Shown here: positions 54,890 to 64,000 of the stretch, piece by piece
Numbering within the stretch: the first letter of the stretch is position 1
Layout: each line of letters begins with the position of its first letter
Assembly: GCA_030248295.1 (NCBI GenBank)
Contig: JASANH010001463.1
Location: forward strand, 1-64,000
DNA: 64,000 nt
DNA from: Mesodorylaimus sp. YZB2_4
Lineage: Eukaryota; Nematoda; Enoplea; Dorylaimida; Dorylaimidae
Direction of reading: 5' to 3'
The notes under the pieces: model-generated
What the model was told of the DNA's origin: nothing
Database searches by the model: none
Seen by the model: the letters and a program-made list of their open reading frames with translations, nothing else
Translations under genes and position numbers: made by a program

Positions 54890-55569
54890 TCGCGTTGTCC
54901 AACTGCGACACGTTCACGATCGGCTGTCCGCCACCTCAAGGTTGTACAAGTGCCCGTGAAGCAGAAAGCACAATGGCTCCATTGGCGCAATTTCATGCCG
55001 TCGGCGTCAACGCTGCGCCTTCGTCAACCTCGTTCTCGTTTATGATGATCGCTGTCAGTATCACTTTCTCAATCACCGTTCTCCTTTGCGCATGCTGTCG
55101 TCGAGGAGAAAAGAAATCGGACCTCCCGCCACCGCCACAACCTTCTTCAGAACCAGAGCCGATTTCTCCGAAAGGCAAAGGCGATCCAGGTTCGTCTGCT
55201 CCTCAATCCAAGACCAAATCGGTGGATTCGAAGGGTAAGAAACGAGAAGAAGATGACGACGACGATTCCGTTATTGTGGCCAATGAGCAAGCATCGATCG
55301 CCGTCCACTCCCCTCAAATGCCGGCTGATCTGGACGAGCTAGACACGGTAAGTTTCAGTTGGCTCTTTGTTGTTAGTTCTGTTGTTGTTCTTGACATTGC
55401 CCGACTCATTTTTTTGACCTACAGTACAGTACGTGCCTTTCGCGTGCTGCGATGACCATCACTTTTATTTTAGGGCCTCTCAACACATTTTTCGCTGAGG
55501 ACTGGCGCATCGGTGGATAGTGCAAAAACGCCGAGCAGTAGAAAAAAGATGCCGAAGAAGGCCTGAAGG
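54890..55569 (+). CDS. Single-pass membrane protein with acidic cytoplasmic tail
   Basis: The open frame includes a Cys-containing stretch (NCDTFTIGCPPPQGC) before an ATG at 54972, so the ATG may be internal and the true start lies in upstream exons. From that ATG a membrane helix (FMMIAVSITFSITVLLCACC) spans about residues 26-45 and is followed by CRRGEKK, a stop-transfer signal. A Pro/Ser-rich tail with a DDDDD run follows to a donor at about 55349. The next exon, after TTTTATTTTAG at about 55474, encodes LSTHFSLRTGASVDSAKTPS and ends KKMPKKA, TGA. Type I topology is inferred. I recognise no family. Confidence 0.55.
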
Positions 55570-55854
55570 ATGTGAGCCGAGTAATCAGCGATTAGAGATT
55601 TATGTTCCGACCCGCAATACTGATCGTGTGCATGGAATGTTTTTTGAACGCAGCGACGTTTTGTGACCAGGCAAACTGATACACGCTGATGTTACTGTTG
55701 GATAAATGCTCAAGTGTGACTCGTATTGTTCGAAATTGATTCTTCTAATCTCATTCCGCTCAGAATTACGGTCTTTGATTCCTCATTAACTCCTTATCCT
55801 TAAGTCTTTCTCGCAAGATCGAGCAGTCGTTGCACTGGGACACAATGGAAGACG

Positions 55855-56043
55855 ATGAGTGAGGACTATGCAGATTTTGTTGGGTCTACAGCAGCCGGAG
55901 GAGTGCAAAAACGGACCACAATCAGCGGCGATAAAAGAGGACAGTACGGTTCGCTGAGGACTGGCGCATCGGTGGATAGTGCAAAAACGCCAAGCTGTAG
56001 AAAAAAGATGCAGATGAGATTAGATCCAAAAGTCAGGCATTAA
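55855..56043 (+). other. Possible duplicated alternative terminal exon
   Basis: A 62-codon frame contains a second copy (55950-56011) of the 62-base core of the preceding gene's last exon (55491-55552), with two mismatches, and then a different C-terminus ending in TAA. Confidence 0.4.
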
Positions 56044-56296
56044 TGAGGTCTTGACACCGCTTTTCATTGAAAAAATATATGCCATGCACCCAAACGTAAA
56101 TATGCTATATTTCACATGGAAAGCAAGATACTCGAAAGTCAGCCAGTGGTAAATTTCCAACGAAAAGGCAGGTGAGGATTGCACCACAGTTTTAGATGTG
56201 AGTTATGCAGTGGTTTCTTACGCCCACATGCGGTTTGGTTCGACAAAAACTTGGAAGGAATTGTGTGACTCGCGAAGCTCATTCTTCTCAAACTGA

Positions 56297-56372
56297 CCTC
56301 CCTCACCGGGACTCGAACCTGGGATGAGCCCCGGCGCTCCCTGACTGACTATCCTTGGTCAGTGATACGCGT
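56297..56372 (-). repeat. tRNA-like sequence (SINE candidate)
   Basis: The reverse complement contains CAGGTTCGAGTCCCGG, a perfect box B, about 50 bases after TGGCACGCGTATCA, a weak box A. I could not fold a convincing cloverleaf. Confidence 0.45.
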
Positions 56373-56635
56373 GCCATAGGCCTTGAATGGAAAAAGTTGC
56401 GGGAAAACTTTTTTCCTCTAGACCAACCAACATGTGCATTCACGCACTGACAATCGATCCTTCTTGTGCGAAGACCGCAGCATGCATCTTTATTTTCGCC
56501 CTCCAGGCTTCTACTGTGGATAAAAACATACACCTTCACTTAAAAATTACACATCGCTTGCACTCTACGACTAGATAAAACCACATTCTCTTAAAACATA
56601 AACGCCTTTATTTCTTTATTCCCTGGCCTTTGGCC

Positions 56636-56840
56636 CTGGCCTTTATTCCCTGGCCTTTGGCCCCTTGTAGTAGATGTCAATGTTTGGACCACGATTGCGG
56701 AACGAGATTAAGCGGTTCCAGCCTTCTTCGAATGGTTTTGTGAATAGAGCACGCTCTTGATCGCTCATGATTCGCTTTTTTATTGTTCTCCCCTTTACTT
56801 CCACTTCATCCATTTTTCCTTCTTTCTGAAATAAATGTTG
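56636..56840 (-). pseudogene. MBD-like exon, truncated copy
   Basis: After TTTATTTCAG the minus strand reads KMDEVEVKGRTIKKRIM, KPFEEGWNRLISF and DIYYKGP, then diverges into CTGGCCTTTGGCC repeats and stops. The GW and D(I/V)YY pattern fits a methyl-CpG-binding domain cut short. The longer copy is at 37594-37900 (+). It lies downstream of the gene at 57993, as in the other block. Confidence 0.5.
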
Positions 56841-57155
56841 TTTGATAGTGAGATCAGTCGGAAAAAAATTGGGAACAACTTAAAAAAATGCGAATCCAGT
56901 CCTGACCAACCCATTTATTCTCACAGAAGGTCAATGTTTTATAGCTCAAGAGCATTTGGCAAAAACTGTGGATTTGGTGCCAAACTGGAATCACGAAATT
57001 CAATTCAAAGTTACCTAAGGGAAACCAAAATTGGAAAAAGGTGCAGTGTTAGTGAAAACGCTTTGCTGACGCAGGAATCTAAGGAGGCAGTAAACTAAAA
57101 ACGTGGTACAGTATCCAGAACCAAACCACGGGCAGGGGTGAAAACTAAAAACTCT

Positions 57156-57993
57156 CCTTCTTAGCTTTTGCGTCGAAAGATTTCACCTGGATTTGGCAGT
57201 CCTAGTTGTGATCCAAGTTCTAAAAGCAAATCACTTCCTGGAATTTTTTAAATTGAGTGAACTATGTACAATAAGGAAAAAAGTTCTGCTAACCCGAATG
57301 AGATCAAGTCTATGAAAACCCCTTTTCACCCTTGGTTTCAAAAAGCCCCTGGTCTGAATCCGCTCGCTGCGCTGGGGCAAACAATGGAGTGACAGCAATG
57401 AGCAGAGGAGGCCTCGAGTTGGCCATACTGGGCACGGTGTCTGGTAAGGGCACACGCTCAACTTTGGCACCGGAGTCGCCTCGGATTGGATAGAGTTCCA
57501 CTTTTTAAGCAGTGTCTCACGATCAGACTTGGTTTGCTTTGTGGAGGGCCTGGGCCTAGCCCGGTAAACTAGGAGGGGAGGCCAAAAACCATTTTCCTCA
57601 CCTTATCTTCTGCGGCTTTTGTGTACTCGGGCATTCTGACTTGGCCGGGTGGTTTGTCCGCCAAACTTGGAATATCAAAAACAGCATTCATCGTTTCTCG
57701 AAAACGAACACGGATCATTCCAGCTTGATTTTTCGCATGGTTGACACGTTTCGGCTTATTGACACCGTTGCAAAGAATAGATTTGGGGGCTTTTCTTATG
57801 CCTGGCGAGGTGAAAAAACGTATTTAAATCCATGTGAGTAAGCCGAAAAATAAGATCTGCCTCACGAACCGTGCAATAAAGATTCCCCCCCCCCCTAACC
57901 CATCTTGTCCATGTAAACAGCCTTACCTTCATTTGGACCATCTTCTTCAATTCTTTCCGCACGTGGCATCGACGCTTTTCTTGTTGGTGCCAT
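57156..57993 (-). CDS. Unrecognised MAPTRKAS-type protein, small multi-exon gene
   Basis: From ATG 57993 a first exon (to 57927) reads MAPTRKASMPRAERIEED with a GTAAGG donor. A second exon after CACCTCGCCAG (about 57809 down to 57612) reads on in phase through MIRVRFRETMNAVFDIPSLA to a GTGAGG donor. A third region near 57540-57310 is conserved in the paralogue at 36.8 kb (VPLPDTVPS, RADSDQGLFET), but its frame is not settled. A last exon after AAATTCCAG at about 57240 reads SDLLLELGSQLGLPNPGEIF and stops TAA at about 57158. The N-terminus is basic, suggesting a nuclear protein; that is inference. I do not recognise the family. The 36.4-kb copy is clearly more damaged. Confidence 0.45.
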
Positions 57994-58985
57994 CGTAAAA
58001 TCGCGATGTCTATGAAAAAGATATACCAATGCACGGTTTTTACAAAGTTGAGAGTTCAGTCAACCTTAATCTTCTCAGCAAGAATAAAAAGTCAAGTTCC
58101 ACACAAGACCATTACGCTCAGGACATAAGATAGCGGCGACCTGAGCACAGATGCTTCTCGACTTTGTTCTACTCAATCACCACTCGCACTAGTTTTCTAA
58201 GTTTTCAAGCTTCCCAGGCAAAGTTACACTTCTTCCGTTTTTAATTACGTGCATACCACATTTAAACTGATTGAGTGATTTACAGCATGATTAGCAAGGT
58301 TCTCAGAAAAGGGGGTGATTGAATTTGTAGCCTCGACATGCCACCTTTCTTAATTTTTAGTAATTTCTACATACTAAAGCATTTCCCCAGGCCTGAGGGG
58401 GCCTAATCGTAGTTGGTCAACATCGTAGCTGTCGACCCTCGACCTCTTATGCCATGACCACCCAGGGAGGGCCGCCTCTACCCATTCGCTTTGTCTCACT
58501 GGTGTTCAAATAACAAATGAAGTCTAAAATGAAATTCAGTGCACCCGACCATGGTTGCAAATTTAACAGAGCAAAAAAGATTTTTTGGCTCTCTGAGAAT
58601 ATATAATGATTGAAAAAGCTGCTTTGCTGTGGAAGCGAGTTGAGCAATTCAGCAGAGGGGATTTTTCGACTAGTTTTAGGTTGCACTCCTTCTGAGAGAA
58701 GGTCTGATATAACTAGATATTGTTGGCATAGACAGGGAGCGTAGGACTGAGATAATGAAAGTTGGCACTCTGATGAGTCAAGATTTGGGGTCTTTCCTTC
58801 ATTCTTATACTCAGGATCAGGAGGAGGACATTGTCTACAGAGAATTGATTAGGGTAGAACGATGAGATCAACCAAAGATTAGCTGGAGGAAGGGGCGGGC
58901 AAGGGGGGGGGGAGGTGGGGGAACCGATCAACCCCCGACATCGTCATACCCCCCAGAAAAAGCGCGCCTTTTTGTCTTATTCAGC
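57994..58985. other. Non-coding interval
   Basis: Non-coding apart from a poly-C patch at 57886-57896 and a G9 run near 58904. Upstream sequence for the gene at 57993 lies here. Confidence 0.45.
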
Positions 58986-58995
58986 TCAGTTTTTC

Positions 58996-59611
58996 TTTCA
59001 GATCGTGGTCGTCGAAGTCACCAATTGGACTGACTGGACGCGAGACGATGTACCGTCCCGGGGACGAATACGGAATCCAACCGGATCTGCCGACCATGTT
59101 GATCTAAGAGAAGACGGGAAAGACGGCATGCTTCACGGTGGCGGCCATATTCATGAGCATCGAAATGTGGGCCATGAAGCAAGAATTCAATGTGCACGAG
59201 ATCGTCGCCATTATTTGCAAAGGTCGGCGCTTGGCGTCTGGAGCAGACGGAACTGTTCAAGCACATCACTATCGTGCTGCTTTCTCGAGGCCTGCACCGA
59301 CAGAGACGTGAACATCAGCAGTGAGTGTGGTCTTTTGTCACTGCTTGCTTGTTATGATGACGTCTCCTGTTTCAGTGCAATACAAGCAAGAAACGGGCAA
59401 CACCAAGTTCGAAAAGTTCAAGCTGGTTTCGGTAAACGGTCGTCGAGTGCCCGCGGCTTTTTTGGCCCCGTGCGGTCCGAAGAAACGACTCACTGCGAAA
59501 GAATGGCTCAAGAAGGGCGATGCAAAAGAAAAACAACAGTACGTGGCGGGAAGGCGAGTCGATCCGCACGAGTACCGAATGCAACGTCGGGATCGCAGTC
59601 GAGATTATTGA
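58996..59611 (+). pseudogene. Possible protein tyrosine phosphatase relic
   Basis: After TTCTTTCAG one frame reads VTNWTDWTRDDVPSR, recalling the WPD loop. The next frame reads KTGKTACFTVAAIFMS and FNVHEIVAIICKGRR, recalling the P-loop side and following helix of a classical phosphatase, but the HCX5R signature is absent and a TAA interrupts it. A donor GTGAGT near 59320 and acceptor GTTTCAG near 59374 lead to a basic exon KFEKFKLVSVNGRRVPAAF ending TGA-free at TAT-TGA near 59609. The frame changes point to a broken copy or a wrong reading on my part. Confidence 0.3.
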
Positions 59612-60829
59612 TGGAGCCCGTCGCCGTGGTTCGTCGTCTGGCACGGTCGATCGTCGCAAGAGTCCGTCGGTGGGGAAGGGGCGTCGTGGAAGAAAGAGCC
59701 TGTCGGGAGGCGTGGAAGGCGTTTGGAGGATGGCGGTGTTCGTTTAGTTTTTTTACTTGTGTTTCATGTGCTGTGCTTTGTTTCTGAGTTTGTCCTGTGT
59801 TTTTGTTTTCTCTTTTGTTTTTATGTTTTGTCCAGTAATTGTGTTGTGTCGTTTGCTTTGTATTTTGTGTTTTCTGAGCGCGTGATAATTGTTGTCTCGT
59901 CTATTAATCTAGAACTAACGATTGGGCGACCAGCCTGTTTTAATTTGAGTCGTTTCTTTTAAATAGGAATGGGGAAACAATAATCTTGTGTCTATGTTAC
60001 ATGATATTGTATGTGTGCCCATGAGAATCAGAACAGCCCATACATGGGCGAGCATATTCGGAAATCGCTAATACGCGAGCGTGAGAAAAGATCCCCTCGC
60101 AAGCAAATGGGCGGCCCTCGGACCCGAGAAGCCTTGAGTTGTTGAGTTTGGTGTGCTTTGACTGTACTGCTGGGGCACCACCTTATAGCACGAAACACAG
60201 TTCAAATACGAGGACGAGGACTGGGATCATGTAATTTAATCTTGCATTTCAGAGCGTGGCTGTGCCCTGATTAGTTTGACTGTATGCCACATCGTTTATG
60301 CTTGTTGGAATGGCATGAAGGTGGTGCTACATTAGCTGACAGCAGCTAAAGGGCACTTTTCCATATCAGTTAGCCCATATGGCGCAGCAGGACATTTTTC
60401 CGATGTCCCAGGGTGGGAACTAAAGCTGTCGAAACTAACCATGCTGTGCGTGTCTCCACGCAGGACCCTACTGAGGCGCCATATAAAATTGGGGCAATCA
60501 AATTTTGGTGATATTGATCATAAGTCGAGCGTCAGACACCTGTCTTCAGAAATTAGGATAGGAAATTTTGACGAACCACCATCGTGCATTCATCTTTGCA
60601 CAATGAACTCTTCATGAAGTGTTTGCTGTGAGGGGAACATAACAAGACTGACAGATTACACCTCGTGTGTCGGGCGACTCGTATTTCAGAGTACTGTCGA
60701 GTGTCCAGTACCATCGAGGTGCTCCGAGGGGAAAGACGACGACCACGACGAGCAGCACAACTACTCGGAGCACGAGCACTAGTACGACCAGCAGGAAGCC
60801 AAGTATTTCCGCATCTACGACGAAGGCCA
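59612..60829. other. Non-coding interval
   Basis: A T/G-rich stretch to about 59960, then unstructured sequence. A short R1-like match occurs near 60700. No gene seen. Confidence 0.5.
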
Positions 60830-60895
60830 GGGCCCCGTTTCATAGAAGCCAGGACAAGTCAACTTATTTAGGACGACTATATAACTTGTGTGTAT
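60830..60895 (+). repeat. GGCCCCGTTTCAT terminal-repeat family, copy 1
   Basis: It reads GGCCCCGTTTCATAGAAGCC, then AGGACAAGTCAA and TTTAGGACGACT. An inverted relative lies at 62826-62905. The GGGCCCGTTTCAT start resembles the ends of MITEs seen in other invertebrates (from memory). Confidence 0.65.
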
Positions 60896-61914
60896 TCGCG
60901 TAAGACAACTTCTGGTACGAGTGCAACTCCTCAGACCAGCTCCCTGAGTCGTCCTGAATCATTCCCCAGAACCAGTTTCTAACGTGGCGGGATGTCAGTC
61001 GATGTTTTCGATGTGGTCGAAGAAGGTTGGTTTAGATTGCGTTCTAAGCGCGCTTCGAAAATTGCCAACGTGGCAGTTGAGGGGAGAGAGGGTTTTTTAA
61101 CGTCGATTATATGACTCTCAAAAGATCATTATCTCTGGGCTGATCAAGGAGCGGAAAGAAGCCACAATTCAGACAATTTTCTATCGCTGGAGGCTTCACA
61201 TGCAAGATCGAAGAACAAGCCTGGACGAAAATCATGAAAGAATGCAAGAGTAGTTACGGTTTCGATGCTGGTGAGTTTGCAGTTTTGTTATGTGAAGGCG
61301 GTGACTATGTGGTTGCTCGGAATGGGCCGATCACTTGAGCTAGTCCTTGAAATACACGCTCCCATTTTCCTTCCTGTGTAAAGGCCACAACGCAAACTGA
61401 ACTTCTCTGACTAATATGGGTAGACTGTGCGGGTTGTGGGTTAGGGTGAACGACCAAGAAACGCGACCAGTACGCTCGATCAGGATCCCAAGGATGCTTG
61501 TAACAACTGGAAGAAATAGCCTTGCAAGTTTTGGGAAAAGGAACAGTGGGACAACAACCGTGACGCAGGAATATTGAGGTGCAGGTAAGGTCAGGTTGCA
61601 TGGACAATATCTCGATGCTGCATGCATACAGTACAATGCTGTTGTTTTTACAGGCGAGCTATATCGTCGCGTGCATCGTCGCCAATGATGCCGTCCCATT
61701 CCTCAAAACCGATCTCCTCATCGCCAGTCCAGTCGTTAGCGCCCATTCGATCGCCCACGTCTCGTCCCATTTGCTTCCCTTTGCTAAGATCAGCGAATAA
61801 TAAGCCTAGCTCATCGCTTCCGCTTACCAATCGCCTTGGCAACATCAATAATGGGAGACCAAAGCAAGAGATTCAAGTGATATTTGATTTAGCCAGCGGA
61901 TGAGAAGAAATAAG
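60896..61914. other. Non-coding interval
   Basis: Short frames only; nothing I can assign. Confidence 0.5.
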
Positions 61915-62530
61915 TGATGAGTGTCATGGCTGAATTCAAAGTGTCGACAATTTGTTGCTCGGATCAAACAACATCCCTCCCGGCTGGCGCAGATCTTTGA
62001 TCCGAGGTTTTTGGGTACCGTATATAATGCCTTTGTCCGTTCTGTGCTTATATGGTGCCATATGCTGGATCCTGTGCTGGATAAGGACATTCGAGAATTA
62101 GAACGAGCTTAGTTTTATGCGTTGAGATTATATTTGAACGATCTTCGCGTAACTTATAAAGATGGGCTGAAAGAAGCTGGGTGGTCTTCATTGAATGATA
62201 GAAGGAAAGGACTGAAATTGTGCCAGTTTTATAACTTTTATCACGGGGTACATGATTTTCCTAATAGCTGCTTTGTGCATCGAGTGGCTCCTCGTGATAG
62301 TTGTCAGATACGTGAACCACATCATCTTATCGTGCCCAGACATTATTTCGAGGTTCATAAACAAAGCTTTTCCTTTTCTAGCACTGAATTATGGAATAGT
62401 GTATCCTGGGAAACGAGTTGGGCGTCTTACTCTTATTTTCGTTCGACTGTTTTCGGTACTCATTGTAATTAATGGTTTCTGTGTAACTCTTTTAAAGTGT
62501 TTCTTGGACTTCAAGTGCGCTTTAGCGTTT
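61915..62530 (+). pseudogene. LINE reverse transcriptase C-terminal fragment, related to 53.4 kb
   Basis: Frames 61921-62112 and 62122-62472 are one unit separated by a TAG at 62110-62112. They show FLGTVYNAFVRSVLIW, LDKDIRELERA and LNDRRKGLKLCQFYNFYHG, the typical end of a non-LTR RT. The KDI.(N/E)LERA and LR.YLN blocks match the fragment at 53350-53868, so both come from one LINE family. Confidence 0.8.
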
Positions 62531-62825
62531 GTTCAATGAAGTAAATATGATGATATGATGATGATATTGAACTGACAACGAGGCAGGAGGATTACTGTAG
62601 GCACCCGATCTATTGGTTGACTTGTGCCATCAGCACCAGTTCCTATTTGCTTGAGCGGCAAGATCAAGCTTGACCTCAACAGTTGTACTAAGAATACATG
62701 GGCGCTAAAGCACCGCGACCTCGCTTGCATTTTTCCCCGTCTTTATTCGGTTTTAGGACAACTTTTTGTTTTCGCGCCGGCTCCTACGATACCTACCCGT
62801 GTAATACGCAGTTATATGCTACAAC
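62531..62825. other. LINE 3' flank, non-coding
   Basis: A GATGATAT-type low-complexity tail (ATGATGATATGATGATGATAT-like, about 62545-62567) follows the LINE stop and may be its 3' simple-repeat tail. Confidence 0.5.
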
Positions 62826-62905
62826 ACGCGAACACTAGTTGTCCTGAACAGAGTCGTCCTAAAAGTTGACCTAAATGACTTGACTTGTCCTGGCTTTCAT
62901 GCAAC
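62826..62905 (-). repeat. GGCCCCGTTTCAT terminal-repeat family, copy 2 (inverted)
   Basis: The reverse complement reads GGGCCCGTTGCATGAAAGCC, AGGACAAGTCAA and TTTAGGACGACT, matching 60830-60895. Confidence 0.65.
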
Positions 62906-64000
62906 GGGCCCCAGTACCCCCAAACCCACATACAAGTATACAGGCACAACTCGCAAAAGCACATCAACCGCCACGCGATCGGGTAAGTAGGCACTTACGA
63001 GTAGCTGATGACAGCCCGACCGTACTATCTAGGTATACTGTATTTTCAGGTGTTTAACGTTTAGGGCCTTCAGCACTTCTGCTCGTCGCTACGTTGGCTA
63101 ACTTATTCAACATGACTTCATGTGTCCTGTTGTTTCTTTTGTGCTCCTTTTGCTGTTGTCCTGTGTCCTGTCGGCCTGTTGCATCACAATCCGCAGCCTC
63201 CCGGTAACACCTATCCCAAATAATCAGCCCCTTTCTGTCCCTCGCGACTGTCTGATACCTTTTCTGAAGACCAAACATGGCATACAGTTTGACCACACAT
63301 TTACATACCCATTGACCAACACATTTTGAGCTAACCCTTCGATCGTTCAAGCTAAAACGAAAGATCAATAGCAGCAAACAGTCTGTGATCCGATAAGCCT
63401 GACTCATCATGCGAAGTCTTCATTGCCTGCATCAGTTCGCCGAAGGAGTGGAATTTTAGATATTAGCCCATTCGGCTTCATAACAAACCACAAAGAAAGC
63501 AGGTTGTGAAATCCAGCAGCTGTGTTTTGGAATGGCACTTACTTTTCTCATAGACAGACTTCTGGTGCACGTGATACTCGAGGGGGATCGAGTGACCGTC
63601 AGCTGAACTCGAGCGCTTTCACTGGGGGCGGGGGGGGGTACTGGAAAGGTTAGAGAGCAGTTGGACTATGTTTTGACACAGCTGTCGCACATGAAAGCAC
63701 AATTAAAGGTCGACAAGTCAGAAAACGGTTTCGCGAGCTGAGTGACGAAAAACAAACACTGCCTCGTCCACATGGATGATTTAAAAAAGTGAACGAGGAC
63801 AGGAAGAACCTACGCCACAATTAACATATGGTGCTAGGGCCAAGTGAATCGTTGGCGGTCCAAGCTTACCAAGGGACCAATCAATATCCTGATTTTGGCT
63901 TTGTTGCACCTGGGCGTGCTCTCGTTACCATCTGGCTTGGTAGCACGACTACTGCAAATGCATCAGATGGTCCTTGGAAGGCATCCTGGTCCCTTTTACA
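62906..64000. other. Non-coding right end of the window
   Basis: No convincing gene. A G-rich run (GGGGGCGGGGGGGG) occurs near 63626. Confidence 0.5.

Noticed and set aside
61340..61903. Short frames at 61.3-61.9 kb as a host gene
   Set aside because: No splice-linked series or motif could be found on either strand.

Overview
The window is eukaryotic and almost certainly from an invertebrate animal, probably an ecdysozoan. Genes are broken by short introns, mostly about 50-110 bases, with GT donors and pyrimidine-rich TTTTCAG or TTTTTAG acceptors. The host-like proteins (an ARHGAP19-like RhoGAP, an LRR surface protein, a four-membrane-segment protein, MBD-like sequences) are metazoan in type. 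I cannot name the species. Much of the sequence is transposon-derived and there is nothing prokaryotic.

Left part, 1-11 kb: the body of a Helitron (Rep plus PIF1-type helicase), then two opposed fragments of a BEL/Pao retrotransposon, then a repeat field. That field holds a perfect 36-bp palindrome, a 60-bp minisatellite, four copies of a two-hairpin repeat and a widely spaced inverted-repeat pair.

The most interesting region is 11.2-18.7 kb, a partial Polinton/Maverick (adintovirus-like) element. A capsid-type gene on the minus strand can be read through 12 exons with all 11 intron phases compatible and no stop. A charged ORF overlaps its start in an ATGAGTAG junction. Further right are a decayed Polinton integrase (two in-frame TGA codons) and, divergently, a decayed and truncated protein-primed DNA polymerase N-terminus (two in-frame TAA codons). 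The capsid-type gene looks preserved while the mobility and replication genes are broken, so domestication is worth testing.

From 19.4 to 26.6 kb lies a full-length but dead Ty3/gypsy element on the minus strand, with both LTRs. A piggyBac transposase pseudogene follows at 28.9-30.3 kb. From 30 to 40 kb there is little apart from a tRNA-like repeat and a decayed copy (36.4-37.9 kb) of a small gene block whose other copy is inverted at 58.0-56.6 kb.

Host-like genes lie at 40.2-41.4 kb (four-TM protein, minus), 43.7-45.5 kb (LRR/mucin-stalk protein with a possible GPI signal, minus), 46.1-51.3 kb (RhoGAP, plus, with a 3-kb intron packed with inverted composite repeats) and about 54.0-55.6 kb (single-pass membrane protein, plus). 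The remainder carries LINE reverse-transcriptase tails, tRNA-like repeats, a possible tyrosine-phosphatase relic and non-coding sequence.
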